Shown here piece by piece: positions 22,981 through 32,436 of a DNA stretch of 64,000 nt. The notes beneath the pieces are model-generated. The model did not search any database. It saw only the letters and a list, made by a program, of their open reading frames with translations, and was not told the origin of the DNA. Location of the stretch: assembly GCA_017438845.1 (NCBI GenBank), contig JAFRUO010000025.1, positions 80,302-144,301 of the forward strand, read 5' to 3'. Each line of letters begins with the position of its first letter. The first letter of the stretch is position 1. The position numbers and the translations under genes were made by a program. The DNA is from Clostridia bacterium (GTDB lineage: Bacteria; Bacillota; Clostridia; Oscillospirales; Acutalibacteraceae).

Positions 22981-24153
22981 TTATTTAAGCTCCTCTTTAA
23001 GCCGCTTTGCCCCCTCGGGCAAGGGCTCGCTCATTTTTTCGAGAACATTTTTGTAAAATTCCTTTACATCGCTGTCGCCGAGTATTAGGTAAACCTGACT
23101 GTTATTTTGGGCTGTTTCGGCAATAGACCTTAGCTGAGCCTGCGTAAAGTCCGCATATCGGCTGAGCTCCTCAATAAGCGTGTGCGTTGTTCTGAAATTC
23201 TCACTCTCGGAAAGCGCCGAAACAAGTGCGTCAACCTGCTTTTGTTCACTGTTTCTCGTGTCAAGCTCAAAATGTGCTGCGGTTTCTCCGACGTTATCGT
23301 AGTGCACCGCCTCAATAAGCTCGTTGGCGGCGGTTTTGTCGATAATCATTTTAACGAGCGATTCCAGCTGTCCGTTTTCGGTGTAATCTGCAGGGGCAAA
23401 ATACTTGATACGGTCGTCGTGGAGCATATTAAAGACCTTGTTTTTGTCCTCGGTTTTCGGGTCGTATACCCCGATTGAGTAGCCGCCGTAGGCGTTTACG
23501 AGCTTCATGCAAGGAATATCGGTATCACTGTCGCCGATATAGACTATGTTTCTGAACGGCACTCTGATTTTGTCGGGTGCAAAATAATCATTTACGGCAG
23601 GGTCATTTACCTCAAGCGTGCCCTTTTCAATTCTGAAAAGGAACTGGGTTTTGTTCGTATAGTTAATCGCCTGAGCGGGCCAGACCGCGACTCCGTCCGA
23701 ATCAAAGCAGAAGGAGCTTGCATATATTTTTTCAAACGCGCCGTTTTTTGCAATAGCGGTGCCCTCAATCATTTCCTTTAAGCCCGAGGAAATAATATAG
23801 TGCTCAAGTATAACGCCCTTTGACAGAGCGTACTCCCGTGTTCTTTCAAACCAGCTGTCGACCCCAGGAAAAAGCTTTACCCGTGAGCCGTATTCCGCAA
23901 GGTTTTCCCTGTTAAGTATCACCGAGCCGTGAGCCTTTTGAACCATGGTATACATATACGCAAGGTTCTGGTCCATTTCGTTTTTCTCGGCAAGACGGTT
24001 TGACTCAATCCAAAACTCCTCAACGTCGTAGCCTACGGACTGAATAAAGCCCTGCGCCTGCATATCCTCGGGTGAAAGCGTTCTGTCGAAGTCATAGCAA
24101 ATGGCAACTACGGGCTTAGCTTCCTTTCCCTTTCTGATAAAGTTTTTGCTCAT
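22981..24153 (-). CDS. HAD-superfamily hydrolase, PSP-like
   Basis: A 390-residue HAD protein. The first motif is AICYDFDRTLSPEDM, the mid motif ISSG lies in EHYIISSGLKEMI, and the last acidic motif is IVYIGDSDTDIPCMK; the order resembles phosphoserine-phosphatase-type HADs. A C-terminal helical extension (about residues 255-390) is unusual and unassigned. I chose ATG 24153 (MSKNFIRKG), with GGTGAAGT before it; the longer start at 24186 has no ribosome site. It pairs with the downstream Gfo/Idh gene. Confidence 0.82.
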   Translation of the reverse strand: MSKNFIRKGKEAKPVVAICYDFDRTLSPEDMQAQGFIQSVGYDVEEFWIESNRLAEKNEMDQNLAYMYTMVQKAHGSVILNRENLAEYGSRVKLFPGVDSWFERTREYALSKGVILEHYIISSGLKEMIEGTAIAKNGAFEKIYASSFCFDSDGVAVWPAQAINYTNKTQFLFRIEKGTLEVNDPAVNDYFAPDKIRVPFRNIVYIGDSDTDIPCMKLVNAYGGYSIGVYDPKTEDKNKVFNMLHDDRIKYFAPADYTENGQLESLVKMIIDKTAANELIEAVHYDNVGETAAHFELDTRNSEQKQVDALVSALSESENFRTTHTLIEELSRYADFTQAQLRSIAETAQNNSQVYLILGDSDVKEFYKNVLEKMSEPLPEGAKRLKEELK

Positions 24154-24252
24154 ACACTTCACCGCCGTTTTAATGTAGATTTCCATACCATTGTAGCATA
24201 CACGGAGAATATAATCAATTTGCTTTTATATATGTATTAATTCGATTTGCAC

Positions 24253-24281
24253 TTTACCTTAATTAAAGTATATGTTACAAT
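24253..24281 (+). promoter_or_regulatory. Promoter of the MBL-fold gene
   Basis: TTTACC (24253-24258) and TACAAT (24276-24281), spacing 17 bp. Confidence 0.5.
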
Positions 24282-24334
24282 GCAGTTATGACAAAATCAG
24301 CTAATCTTTAAATTACTTAAAGCCGGAGGAAAAT

Positions 24335-25330
24335 ATGAAAAAGCTCTTAATTTGTATTGTTCTGTTGATCATACTAATCGCTCTTGCGGTATGCTATTTT
24401 GTTTTAATAAAGCCGAAAACTGACTTTGACAAAAACCGCAAGCGACTTGAAATAAAAAAGTATTCCTCCAAAATCGGCACGGACAAAATCCATTTTCTCA
24501 ACACAGAGAACTCTGACGCCATACTGCTTGAAAGCAACGGTCATTTCGCCCTCATTGACGCAGGAGAGGACAACGACAATCCGAGAGGCTTTGAATCGCT
24601 TAATCTGAAGGGATTTGAGGACAGAGTGCTCGCCTACCTCAAGGAAAACGCAGCTGACAGCGAGGGTAAGGTTACACTTGATTTTGTGCTCGGAACGCAC
24701 AGCCATTCCGACCATATAGGAGGCTTTGATACAATCATCCTCGACGACGATGTAAGCATCGGAAAAGCGTACTTAAAGGAATATAACGAAAGTAAAATTG
24801 TCGACTACGAGGTGCAGGAGTGGGACAACAAAGAGGTATACGAGCAAATGGTCAACGCATTGAACAGCAGGAATGTGCCGATTATCTCCTCACCGGGTTC
24901 GGAGCCGTTTACCCTCGGCAATTTTAAAATCACGCTTTTCAATACCGTTGACAACGACACGGAAAAGGTCGGCGAAAACGACCGTTCCTTCGGAGTGCTT
25001 GTTGAAAAGGACGGGACACGTGTTTTCCTCGCAGGCGATATTGACAACAAGTCAGGTGATGAAGCGCGCTTGGGTCCCGAAATCGGCAAGGTGAATTTGC
25101 TTAAGGTCGGTCATCACAGCTACAGCGGCTCAACGACCGGCGGATGGTTAAGGAATCTTAAGCCCGACTACTGTGTTGTGACCAACACCTACGAAAGAGC
25201 CGACAAGAATACGCTTTCAAGAATTACACGTATCACCTCTGCGCCGATACTGTTCTCGGGCAGTGAAAACGGTATAGTTGCTGTTTTCGGTGATGACGGA
25301 AAGCTGAGCTTATATAACGACATTCACTGA
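24335..25330 (+). CDS. Extracytoplasmic MBL-fold hydrolase, ComEC-like
   Basis: A 331-residue protein with an N-terminal signal anchor (about 4-27) and a metallo-beta-lactamase domain. Metal ligands are seen in LGTHSHSDHIGG, VFLAGDID and VGHHSYSG. Its nearest domain type is the ComEC/Rec2-associated hydrolase family, whose free-standing members are often secreted nucleases or phosphodiesterases. AAAGCCGGAGG precedes the ATG. It stands alone with its own promoter and terminator. The substrate is unknown. Confidence 0.87.
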   Translation: MKKLLICIVLLIILIALAVCYFVLIKPKTDFDKNRKRLEIKKYSSKIGTDKIHFLNTENSDAILLESNGHFALIDAGEDNDNPRGFESLNLKGFEDRVLAYLKENAADSEGKVTLDFVLGTHSHSDHIGGFDTIILDDDVSIGKAYLKEYNESKIVDYEVQEWDNKEVYEQMVNALNSRNVPIISSPGSEPFTLGNFKITLFNTVDNDTEKVGENDRSFGVLVEKDGTRVFLAGDIDNKSGDEARLGPEIGKVNLLKVGHHSYSGSTTGGWLRNLKPDYCVVTNTYERADKNTLSRITRITSAPILFSGSENGIVAVFGDDGKLSLYNDIH

Positions 25331-25342
25331 CATCGCACACAT

Positions 25343-25370
25343 AAAAAAGCTTCCTGACGGAAGCTTTTTT
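25343..25370 (+). terminator. Terminator of the MBL-fold gene
   Basis: AAAAAAGCTTCC, loop TGAC, GGAAGCTTTTTT. Confidence 0.9.
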
Positions 25371-25908
25371 AATAATCTTTTTTATGTCTTAATTCCTCTT
25401 TTATGTATTTAAAGGTCTTTTCCTCACCCTCATCCCGTAGCATTTTAAGCAGGCTTTCGAGCAATGCCGAGGTTTCATCGTGTATTATTCTCTTGTCCCT
25501 GCCCCTTTCAAAATACTCAATCGGGTGCGAATCCGTGTAGTTTTTCCCCTGATAAATCTTGCTTGCCGCAACCCTGTCGCAGAACATTTCGATTACATAA
25601 TTAATCGGCATTTTAACGGGAGCGTAACGCTTAAGGTGCGGATTATAGTCGTTCCAGTATTCAAAGTGATGCTTATTTCTGCCCTTGTGGTGAAGCCAGG
25701 CGAGCGAATAGCCTCTGTCAAGCCTTTCCTGTTCGTTCGGGCTTCTTGTGCCGTCATAGTATTTTGCACCGTTTACAAACTCCACGGGCGTATATTTGGA
25801 CAGGTCGTGCCTTAAGCCCTGAAAGCCGATGCCTGCCTTAAAGCAATGTCTGATAACCTGATGTCGGTGCTTTGTAATTGTGTTGAAATGTTTAATCGGA
25901 TGTGCCAT
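25369..25908 (-). CDS. DUF5662-family protein
   Basis: A 179-residue protein that matches the DUF5662 pattern: an N-terminal HFNTITKHRHQVIRHCFKAG, then HDLSKYTPVEF and WLHHKGRNKHHFEYW. The clustered His and Asp residues suggest a metal-binding, HD-like phosphohydrolase site. No reaction is known to me. It overlaps the upstream trmO gene by 17 bp, so the two are coupled. Confidence 0.8.
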   Translation of the reverse strand: MAHPIKHFNTITKHRHQVIRHCFKAGIGFQGLRHDLSKYTPVEFVNGAKYYDGTRSPNEQERLDRGYSLAWLHHKGRNKHHFEYWNDYNPHLKRYAPVKMPINYVIEMFCDRVAASKIYQGKNYTDSHPIEYFERGRDKRIIHDETSALLESLLKMLRDEGEEKTFKYIKEELRHKKDY

Positions 25909-26605
25909 TTTGAAGGCTCCCCTTTTCTGTATTCTTTTCTGTCCTGATTATTTCAATTTCTCCGTCACGGGCGCGGAAACGGATGTTGTACCCTGCAAAG
26001 CTGACGGCATATTCCGCTTGCTGTCGGGCTTTATATGAAGGCCTCGGGTCATTTTCAAGCAGGCTGATAAGTGCATTGAGCTTATCCTTCGGGAAATCCG
26101 CAAGCACCTGCTCATTATACCTGACCTTTACACTGTATCTCTCGGTAAACGCCGTGTAGCCGGGCGTTGCGTCAGTCTTGGAGTCGGCAAAGGGCAAATA
26201 AGGCTTGATGTCGAAAATCGGCGTTTCGTTCATAAGGTCAATTCCCGAAACATAAAGCACGGGGGCCTCGTCACAATCAAGGTCAACCCTTTTAAGCCTG
26301 ACGCAGGAAAGCCCGAGACTGTTGGGACGGAACGGAGAGCGTGAGGCAAACACGCCGACCCTTTTGTTGCCGCCGAGCCTCGGAGGTCTGACAGTCGGTC
26401 TGAAGGGGTAAGAGGCGCACCCGGAAAACTGCCAGATAAGCCAGATGTGAGAAAAGCCGTCAAGCTCCCTTACCGCTTCGGGGAAACGGTACTCGGGGCT
26501 AAAAACAATTTTGCCTTCAAGCTCTTCGACCATACCGCTTTGACGGGGTATGCCGAATTTTTCGGGAAAATCGGTATATATTTTTGCTATCGGTTTAATC
26601 ATAAA
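25892..26605 (-). CDS. trmO: tRNA (N6-threonylcarbamoyl-A37)-N6-methyltransferase TrmO
   Basis: A 237-residue TsaA/TrmO-type (UPF0066) SAM-dependent methyltransferase that forms m6t6A at position 37 of ANN-decoding tRNAs. Recognisable parts are the beta-barrel start IKPIAKIYTDFPEKFGIPRQ, LDGFSHIWLIWQF, FASRSPFRPNSLGLS and DLMNETPIFDIKPYLP. I chose ATG 26605 (GGAGAGTTTT upstream); the frame extends 21 codons further without support. Confidence 0.9.
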   Translation of the reverse strand, partial: FMIKPIAKIYTDFPEKFGIPRQSGMVEELEGKIVFSPEYRFPEAVRELDGFSHIWLIWQFSGCASYPFRPTVRPPRLGGNKRVGVFASRSPFRPNSLGLSCVRLKRVDLDCDEAPVLYVSGIDLMNETPIFDIKPYLPFADSKTDATPGYTAFTERYSVKVRYNEQVLADFPKDKLNALISLLENDPRPSYKARQQAEYAVSFAGYNIRFRARDGEIEIIRTEKNTEKGSLQNGTSD

Positions 26606-26731
26606 ACTCTCCGACAAAGCTCTCACCTCTTTGGTTATTTTAATATATATTTTTCTTTTTCGCAACAAAAGAGTTTATTTTTCTTTATTATTTCTTTTTA
26701 ATATAGTATAATCTACACAGAGGTGAAACAG

Positions 26732-27574
26732 ATGAGTGACAAAAACTATTTAGACCGTGAGGACTACGAGGAGCCTGCATGCCTGCTGTGCATGGACCGT
26801 GAAAAAAAGGACGAGGCTCCCGTTACAAGGATTGACGTAGGCAGGGTGCTAAAAAAGCTTGACGAGCACTTTGCAAAAAACGATTATGAGGCGGCAAAAA
26901 GGCACCTTAATTTCTGGCTTACCGAGGCGCGTTTCGGCAACGATGAGGAGGGAGAGCTGATTATCCGCAACGAGATGATGGGGCTCTTCCGCAAAATCGG
27001 CGAAAAAGAAAACGCCTATGAGGCGCTTGAAAACGCAATTAATCTGCTTGACAAATTATCCCTTGAGGGCACCGAAATTTACGGCACGACTTACCTCAAC
27101 GCCGCTACCGTGTTAAAGGCGTTCGGCGAGCCCGAAAGGTCGATTGACTTTTTCGCGAAGGCTTTAAGCTCATACGAAAAAAGGCTTGACAGGGGCGACG
27201 CAAAATTCGCAGGGCTTTACAACAATATGGCTTTAACGCTGGTTGACCTCGGCAGATTTGACGAGGCTTTCCGTTGCTATGAAGATGCAAAAAATATAAT
27301 GTCAGAAATTCCCGGCGGCAGTCTTGACGAGGCGATAACCTACCTTAATATGGCTGACGCATACGAAAAGCGTGACGGGCTTGAAAAGGCGGCTGAGGAA
27401 ATCAACGACTGTCTTGAAAAAGCTGAGTCGCTTTTAAACAACGAAGCGCTTGAGAAAAACGGCTACTACGCCTTCGTAATGGAAAAATGCGCTCCCACCT
27501 TCAGGTACTACGGCTGGTTTGCGTTTGCCGACGAAATAGAGGAAAGGGCTAAGGAAATATATGAAAGGGCTTGA
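26732..27574 (+). CDS. Tetratricopeptide-repeat protein
   Basis: A 280-residue cytosolic protein made of TPR-like helical pairs from about residue 30 to the end, for example AGLYNNMALTLVDLGRFDEA and ITYLNMADAYEKRDGLEKAA. ATG 26732 follows AGAGGTG; the GTG three codons earlier is part of that ribosome site. TATAAT is at 26707. It overlaps the DUF4037 gene by 14 bp, and the pair is often found together in Clostridia, so it may be a scaffold or regulator for that enzyme. Confidence 0.85.
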   Translation: MSDKNYLDREDYEEPACLLCMDREKKDEAPVTRIDVGRVLKKLDEHFAKNDYEAAKRHLNFWLTEARFGNDEEGELIIRNEMMGLFRKIGEKENAYEALENAINLLDKLSLEGTEIYGTTYLNAATVLKAFGEPERSIDFFAKALSSYEKRLDRGDAKFAGLYNNMALTLVDLGRFDEAFRCYEDAKNIMSEIPGGSLDEAITYLNMADAYEKRDGLEKAAEEINDCLEKAESLLNNEALEKNGYYAFVMEKCAPTFRYYGWFAFADEIEERAKEIYERA

Positions 27575-28502
27575 AATATCAAAAAGCTTTTATGAGGAAT
27601 ACGGCAGGGATATGCTTCACACGGAGTTTCCCGACATTGAGGGCTTGGTTGCCGTCGGGCTTGTGGGAAGCGGCTCGGAGTGCTACGGCTATGACGACGA
27701 GGTTTCCTCCGACCATGACTATGAGGCAGGCTTCTGCCTGTTTATACCCGATGAGGAGGTTGTTGACCGGCAGACGGCGTTCCGCCTTGAAAGGGCATAT
27801 TCAAGGCTTCCTAAGGAATATATGGGGCTTAAAAGGAGCATACTTTCCCCCGTCGGAAGCAACCGCCACGGAGTAATCAGAACAAGTGATTTTTACACCG
27901 AAAAGGTAGGCTCGCCCGACGGAAGCCTGAGTTTACGTGACTGGCTGACAATAGACGAATTTTATCTATCGGAAGCCACAAACGGCGAGGTGTTCAGGGA
28001 TGACTGCGGGGCGTTTACACTGATAAGGGAAAAGCTTCTCAATATGCCCGAGGGCATCAGGCTTAAAAGGCTTGCAGGCAATCTGCTGATTATGGCGCAG
28101 TCCGGACAGTATAATTTCAAGCGCTGTCTTGACCACGGCGAGCCTGCCGCCGCACAGCTTGCAGTAGGGAAATTCGTTGACTCGGCAATGAAAGCGGTAT
28201 TTTTGTTAAACCGCAGATATATGCCGTATTACAAATGGAGCTTCCGCGCGCTCAGGGAACTGCCGAAGCTCGGAGGACTTGCCGACAGCTTTGAGTTTCT
28301 GCTGACAAGCGCCAATGACGGCGACAACGCCGAAACGAAATACTTTATAATTGAGGACATCGCCTCAATGGTAATTGACGAGCTGCAGAAGCAGGAAATT
28401 ACAAAGGCGGTTTGCGGCGACCTCGAAAAACACGCATATTCCGTAAACGATTTTATTGAAGACGGAGAAATCCGAAACCTGAATATACTTACGAGTGTAT
28501 AA
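27561..28502 (+). CDS. DUF4037 protein, nucleotidyltransferase-like
   Basis: A 313-residue protein with an N-terminal nucleotidyltransferase-like signature, VGLVGSGSECYGYDDEVSSD, followed by the acidic HDYEAG, and then a DUF4037 region. The GS...DxD arrangement hints at a polymerase-beta-type nucleotide transfer site; no substrate is known. Coupled to the TPR gene upstream. Confidence 0.82.
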   Translation: MKGLEISKSFYEEYGRDMLHTEFPDIEGLVAVGLVGSGSECYGYDDEVSSDHDYEAGFCLFIPDEEVVDRQTAFRLERAYSRLPKEYMGLKRSILSPVGSNRHGVIRTSDFYTEKVGSPDGSLSLRDWLTIDEFYLSEATNGEVFRDDCGAFTLIREKLLNMPEGIRLKRLAGNLLIMAQSGQYNFKRCLDHGEPAAAQLAVGKFVDSAMKAVFLLNRRYMPYYKWSFRALRELPKLGGLADSFEFLLTSANDGDNAETKYFIIEDIASMVIDELQKQEITKAVCGDLEKHAYSVNDFIEDGEIRNLNILTSV

Positions 28503-28506
28503 AAAA

Positions 28507-28533
28507 GCTCCCTGAAAAGGGAGCATTTATTTT
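28507..28533 (+). terminator. Terminator of the TPR-DUF4037 operon
   Basis: GCTCCCT, loop GAAA, AGGGAGC, then ATTTATTTT. Confidence 0.8.
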
Positions 28534-28556
28534 AAACATTTTTAATTATCATATGT

Positions 28557-28877
28557 CTATATTTGCTTTGCGCCGCAGGAACCGCAATATACGGACCCCT
28601 CCTGCAAGGGACTGCCGCAGTAAATACAAAAGCCTGCGTGATTGCTCTGTGGCGGCTTATTAACTGCGCTGTGCTGATTATTATACCTTGATGCAAGGCT
28701 TTGTGCAGGCGAATAATTTGGTGTGCTTTTATTGTTTTTCTTTTGCTTCCGAAGAAAGTTTTCAAAGCCGTCCGTGACCCTGTTTCCGATAAACCCGACT
28801 ATTATAACCAGAACAAGAACAATCGCAAAGGCGCACAGGATTACTAATATGCCCCCATGTGATGATGTTGCCGCCAT
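28557..28877 (-). CDS. Zinc-ribbon membrane protein
   Basis: A 106-residue protein with one N-terminal membrane helix (about 9-30), a basic disordered linker and a C-terminal zinc ribbon with cysteine pairs CIYCGSPLQ and YCGSCGAKQ. Last of a three-gene leftward set (28557-29882), which includes a second zinc-ribbon membrane protein of similar plan. Such proteins are abundant in Clostridia; function unknown. Confidence 0.75.
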   Translation of the reverse strand: MAATSSHGGILVILCAFAIVLVLVIIVGFIGNRVTDGFENFLRKQKKNNKSTPNYSPAQSLASRYNNQHSAVNKPPQSNHAGFCIYCGSPLQEGSVYCGSCGAKQI

Positions 28878-28888
28878 AACGATTCCTC

Positions 28889-29368
28889 CTAAAAAATTGA
28901 GTGCTTTGTGTTGAAGTCTATTTTGTATTCTTTAACCGCAGTGTTCGGGTCAAGAGAGAGGAACGCCTTTTCAACCGTGGTCATAAGCATATTCATTTCG
29001 TTGTAGTTTTCATACATCCCTCTGTAGGTTTTCCACGAGGTAAACTCAAACCTGAATATTCCTATTCCGGAGGGTTCGTCAAATTTCACCTTATAAAGTC
29101 TTGCCGAAAAGGTCGCGCCTTTAAAGGCAACCGAGTCGGAGGTATTTCCGTCTGCGGAGCACGGGATACCGAAGCCTTTAATCGCTTCTGCAAGCGCCGA
29201 GTAGCTTCCGATTTTAGACGTAAATTCCTCTCCTTTTTCGGCAAACCTGATGTCACGCTTTATCATTTTGCCTTCCTTGACAAGAGTGTTCATTTTGTCC
29301 GCCTTTTTTAAACCGATAACTACTCCTATTATGATTGCTATCGCAACCATTAAAATACCTAACCACAT
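28889..29368 (-). CDS. Membrane-anchored protein of unknown function
   Basis: A 159-residue protein with an N-terminal membrane helix (about 2-21) and a soluble domain that I do not recognise; it includes AEKGEEFTSKIGSYS and a mixed-strand part with FRFEFTSWK. It starts 1 bp after the stop of the upstream zinc-ribbon gene and ends 11 bp before the next start, so it belongs to the same operon. Confidence 0.7.
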   Translation of the reverse strand: MWLGILMVAIAIIIGVVIGLKKADKMNTLVKEGKMIKRDIRFAEKGEEFTSKIGSYSALAEAIKGFGIPCSADGNTSDSVAFKGATFSARLYKVKFDEPSGIGIFRFEFTSWKTYRGMYENYNEMNMLMTTVEKAFLSLDPNTAVKEYKIDFNTKHSIF

Positions 29369-29369
29369 A

Positions 29370-29882
29370 TTAAACTCCTCTCTTTATCTGATTTCCGCAC
29401 GCACCGCAAAAGGCAGCGCCGTCTCTGAGAGGACTGCCGCATTTGTTGCAGAATCTCGGTTGCGGCGCAGGAGCCGTTATCGGTTCGGGAGACGGCTGTG
29501 CGCTCCGAACGGGATATTCCGTTGCCGCATACTGAGCAGGCTGTTCGGGAAATGTTGTCTGTTCCGACTGCTCCGGGAATGTTGTCTGTTCCGTCTGTTC
29601 CGGGAACTGAGTAAAGCTTTGCTGATTTGCTTCGGGAGTATACGTTCCGTTTTGCTTAGCCTTTTCCTCTTTACGCTTGCGGTAAGCGTCGGTTGCCTTG
29701 TCGACAAGCTTATCCGTACCCTTGGATATAGCGTTTTCCAGCATTCTTATCAGGATAAAGCCTACAACCGAAACTGCAATTGTAACTAAAATACCGATAA
29801 TTATGTTGTTGGTGTAAGCGCCTGCTAAAAGTCCGAGCAATACACCGAATATAATTGAGTTATACGCATATGTTTTTCTCAT
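29370..29882 (-). CDS. Zinc-ribbon membrane protein with FPEQ repeats
   Basis: A 170-residue protein: two membrane helices (about 8-48), a charged helix, a Gln/Thr/Pro-rich linker with short FPEQ repeats (about residues 90-115) and a C-terminal zinc ribbon (CNKCGSPLRDGAAFCGACG). First gene of the three-gene set. The repeated linker DNA is prone to slippage. Function unknown. Confidence 0.75.
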   Translation of the reverse strand: MRKTYAYNSIIFGVLLGLLAGAYTNNIIIGILVTIAVSVVGFILIRMLENAISKGTDKLVDKATDAYRKRKEEKAKQNGTYTPEANQQSFTQFPEQTEQTTFPEQSEQTTFPEQPAQYAATEYPVRSAQPSPEPITAPAPQPRFCNKCGSPLRDGAAFCGACGNQIKRGV

Positions 29883-29916
29883 AATATACCCCCGTTTTCA
29901 ATTATTAGATCTTTTC

Positions 29917-32436
29917 TTATTTGAATATACCCTTTTGATCCATTCTCATAATAATCGAAGCTATCTGTGCGCGGCTTGCAGTCTTTGTCGGCGCAAGCGT
30001 TCCGTCGTCGTTACCGGAAATTGCGCCCTGCTGAACTGCCCACGCCATTGCAGGAACTGCAAATGCGCTTGTGTTCTTGTAATCGCTGAATTTTGAAAGC
30101 GTTGCCGTAATGCTTCCGACCGCAGGCTCATTTTTATATCTGTAAAGAATAACGGCTATCTGCTCACGGGTTATGTTGTCGCCAACGCCGAAGTTGCCGT
30201 TGTCATAGCCTGCGATTATGTTTTTGTCAACCGCCCAGTTAACAGCTGCCGCATAGTATGCGCCCTTCTTTACATCCTTTAGCTTGCTTGTTGTATTCTG
30301 ATACTTTGAAAGGTCGGCTTTTGCAATGTTTGCAAGAATTACAACGAAGTCCTGACGCTTGAGGTTGTCGTTAGGTCCGAAATTGCCGTTCTGGTAACCC
30401 GACATATAGCCCCTGAGAGCAACGTACTTAACTGCGTCATAGTACCATGAGCCTTCCTTAACATCCGGGAAGCCCTTGTAGCTTTCGGTCAGCGAGGGTA
30501 TCGCTTCTGTCTTTGTTTTTCCGCATACCGTGCAGGTATAAGTCCTTACTCCTTTTGCGGTAACTGTCGGCTGTCTGGTTATTTTGCCTGCGTCCCAGCT
30601 GTGACCCTTTGCGGAAATATTACCGGTTTCCATAACTGCGCCGCAGATAGTGCAAACCTTCTGCCTTACGCCCTTTTCGGTACAGGTAGGCTCTGTCACC
30701 GTTTGCCATGCCGAAGCCTTATGCGTGTGGTTAAGCTCCCACTTTGCATATAAGGTGATGTCGGCGTCCGCCGTGTATTTTGACCCTGAAGCATAGCTTA
30801 CGCCCGTGCCGTCTGCCTTTGTGTTCCAGCCCTTAAAAGTATAGTTTTCTTTTACGGGCACTGACGAGGTTATTGTTAAGTCGTCCTTATAATACTTTGT
30901 CTGTGCCGAAGGCGCACTTGTTCCGCCGTTAGCGTTGAAAGTGACTTTGTGTTCTGCAATGATAAATTTCCAACACTGATGTGCAGCACCGGTAAGCGGA
31001 TTTTGCCTGATGTTTGCTCCGTCGTTTCTGCTCTCAATTTCTAAGGCATATCCGCTGCATTTTGGAATTATGTAATAATCCGATCCCGTCGGTATAATAG
31101 CAAATTGCTGAGCCGGAGACCCGTTCGCCGTATGAAGGGCAATATTGGAATTTACTTTCGACAAACCGTCTGTAACGTCAAGCGATAGTGTGCTCGGATT
31201 CAGATTAAACTTTTTGTAATCATGGATTATAGTATAATAGCCATTATCAAGCTTTGTGATTTTAAAGGTAAAATATTCACTGACAACATATTTACCGTTT
31301 TTCAAGTATACATTTGCGTTATTGGAGAATTCCGCATATTTCACCGGTTTATTTCCGGTAAGAATAGAATTAGCTGTTGCTTCGGTATAATCAGCAGTCA
31401 GTTGTCCGTATCTGTTTGTTCCGTTATCCGAATCGGGAAACATAGTGTAGGGATTAACAATAACATATCTACCGTCTGCAAGCGGCTGAGCAGGCTTGTA
31501 AGGGATAAAGATCCATGACTGTGCATATGAGTTATTGTTCTTGTATTGAACAATATTTGTTCCGCCGCTAACTATTCCGTCTGTGAAATCTATTGAGTAT
31601 CCGCTGTGTCTTGCCTGAATGCGGTATCCAAGCCCGCTGGCGTTTGGAGAAATCGCCCATTGCTGGTTTTTACCTCCGTTAAAGGCGGATACCCCTATAT
31701 TGGCACGTGCCGATTTGTCAATATTCCACACGTCAAGCGACATATTGGTGCCCTTTTGTTTAATATAGTAAAATCCGCCCGAATAGGTCAGCGTCCAGAT
31801 ATCACATACAGGAGGGTCGCCTGAAAGAGGACCGCAAAGACTGACATTGGTTCCTGCCGCCGCAGGTACAGCTGTGCCTTCTATGTCAATATAATAAAAT
31901 GCAGACTTATCGGGACTTCCCGAATTAGCAATCAGATAGTCGCCGTCGGGGATAGTGCGGGGATAACCCGAGCTCATCTCCGTCCCCTGTTCGACAGGAG
32001 GGGTAGGGTTGCCGCTTAAATAAATATATCCATACATATCACTTTCATATGCAGGCGCCCATCCTTCATGAAACTTACCGTTGTAATTGCCCTCTAATTT
32101 GTATATTTGATTAGTAGCGCTATTGTAGTCGGTAACAAACGCGACATGACCATAATTAGAATTCCAAGACGCCTGTTTAAATACTACAATAGAGTTTGCT
32201 CTTGGTGTGCTTCCGACAGAATATCCCGCTGTCTGTGCATTAGAATACCATTGCCAAGCATTTCCCCAACTCGGCAATTCAATTCCAAGAATATCCTTTG
32301 CTTTTTGCCAAGCTGCATATGTACAATTACTGTCCATATTTCCCGGATAAGGATTAGCCATGGCAATAACGCTTGTACAATTCATTACACATATTAGCAT
32401 CACTAATGACAATACAAATGATAAACCCCTCTTCAT
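29917..32436 (-). CDS. Secreted CHAP amidase-lectin-SLH surface protein
   Basis: An 839-residue modular surface protein. In order: a signal peptide (about 1-28); a CHAP peptidase/amidase domain (about 30-145) with Cys in DSNCTYAAW and His in YGHVAFVTDY; two ricin-type lectin stretches (about 160-490) with QQWAI, QSWIF and CWKFI repeats; an InlB-type repeat with VTFNANGG and FKGWN; a linker with four CxxC-like cysteine pairs; and three SLH domains (about 655-839) that bind cell-wall polymer. It probably cuts peptidoglycan or peptides at the cell surface while bound to sugar. Its C-terminus is close to that of the SLH protein at 57065. A structured leader with a terminator precedes it. Confidence 0.88.
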   Translation of the reverse strand: MKRGLSFVLSLVMLICVMNCTSVIAMANPYPGNMDSNCTYAAWQKAKDILGIELPSWGNAWQWYSNAQTAGYSVGSTPRANSIVVFKQASWNSNYGHVAFVTDYNSATNQIYKLEGNYNGKFHEGWAPAYESDMYGYIYLSGNPTPPVEQGTEMSSGYPRTIPDGDYLIANSGSPDKSAFYYIDIEGTAVPAAAGTNVSLCGPLSGDPPVCDIWTLTYSGGFYYIKQKGTNMSLDVWNIDKSARANIGVSAFNGGKNQQWAISPNASGLGYRIQARHSGYSIDFTDGIVSGGTNIVQYKNNNSYAQSWIFIPYKPAQPLADGRYVIVNPYTMFPDSDNGTNRYGQLTADYTEATANSILTGNKPVKYAEFSNNANVYLKNGKYVVSEYFTFKITKLDNGYYTIIHDYKKFNLNPSTLSLDVTDGLSKVNSNIALHTANGSPAQQFAIIPTGSDYYIIPKCSGYALEIESRNDGANIRQNPLTGAAHQCWKFIIAEHKVTFNANGGTSAPSAQTKYYKDDLTITSSVPVKENYTFKGWNTKADGTGVSYASGSKYTADADITLYAKWELNHTHKASAWQTVTEPTCTEKGVRQKVCTICGAVMETGNISAKGHSWDAGKITRQPTVTAKGVRTYTCTVCGKTKTEAIPSLTESYKGFPDVKEGSWYYDAVKYVALRGYMSGYQNGNFGPNDNLKRQDFVVILANIAKADLSKYQNTTSKLKDVKKGAYYAAAVNWAVDKNIIAGYDNGNFGVGDNITREQIAVILYRYKNEPAVGSITATLSKFSDYKNTSAFAVPAMAWAVQQGAISGNDDGTLAPTKTASRAQIASIIMRMDQKGIFK

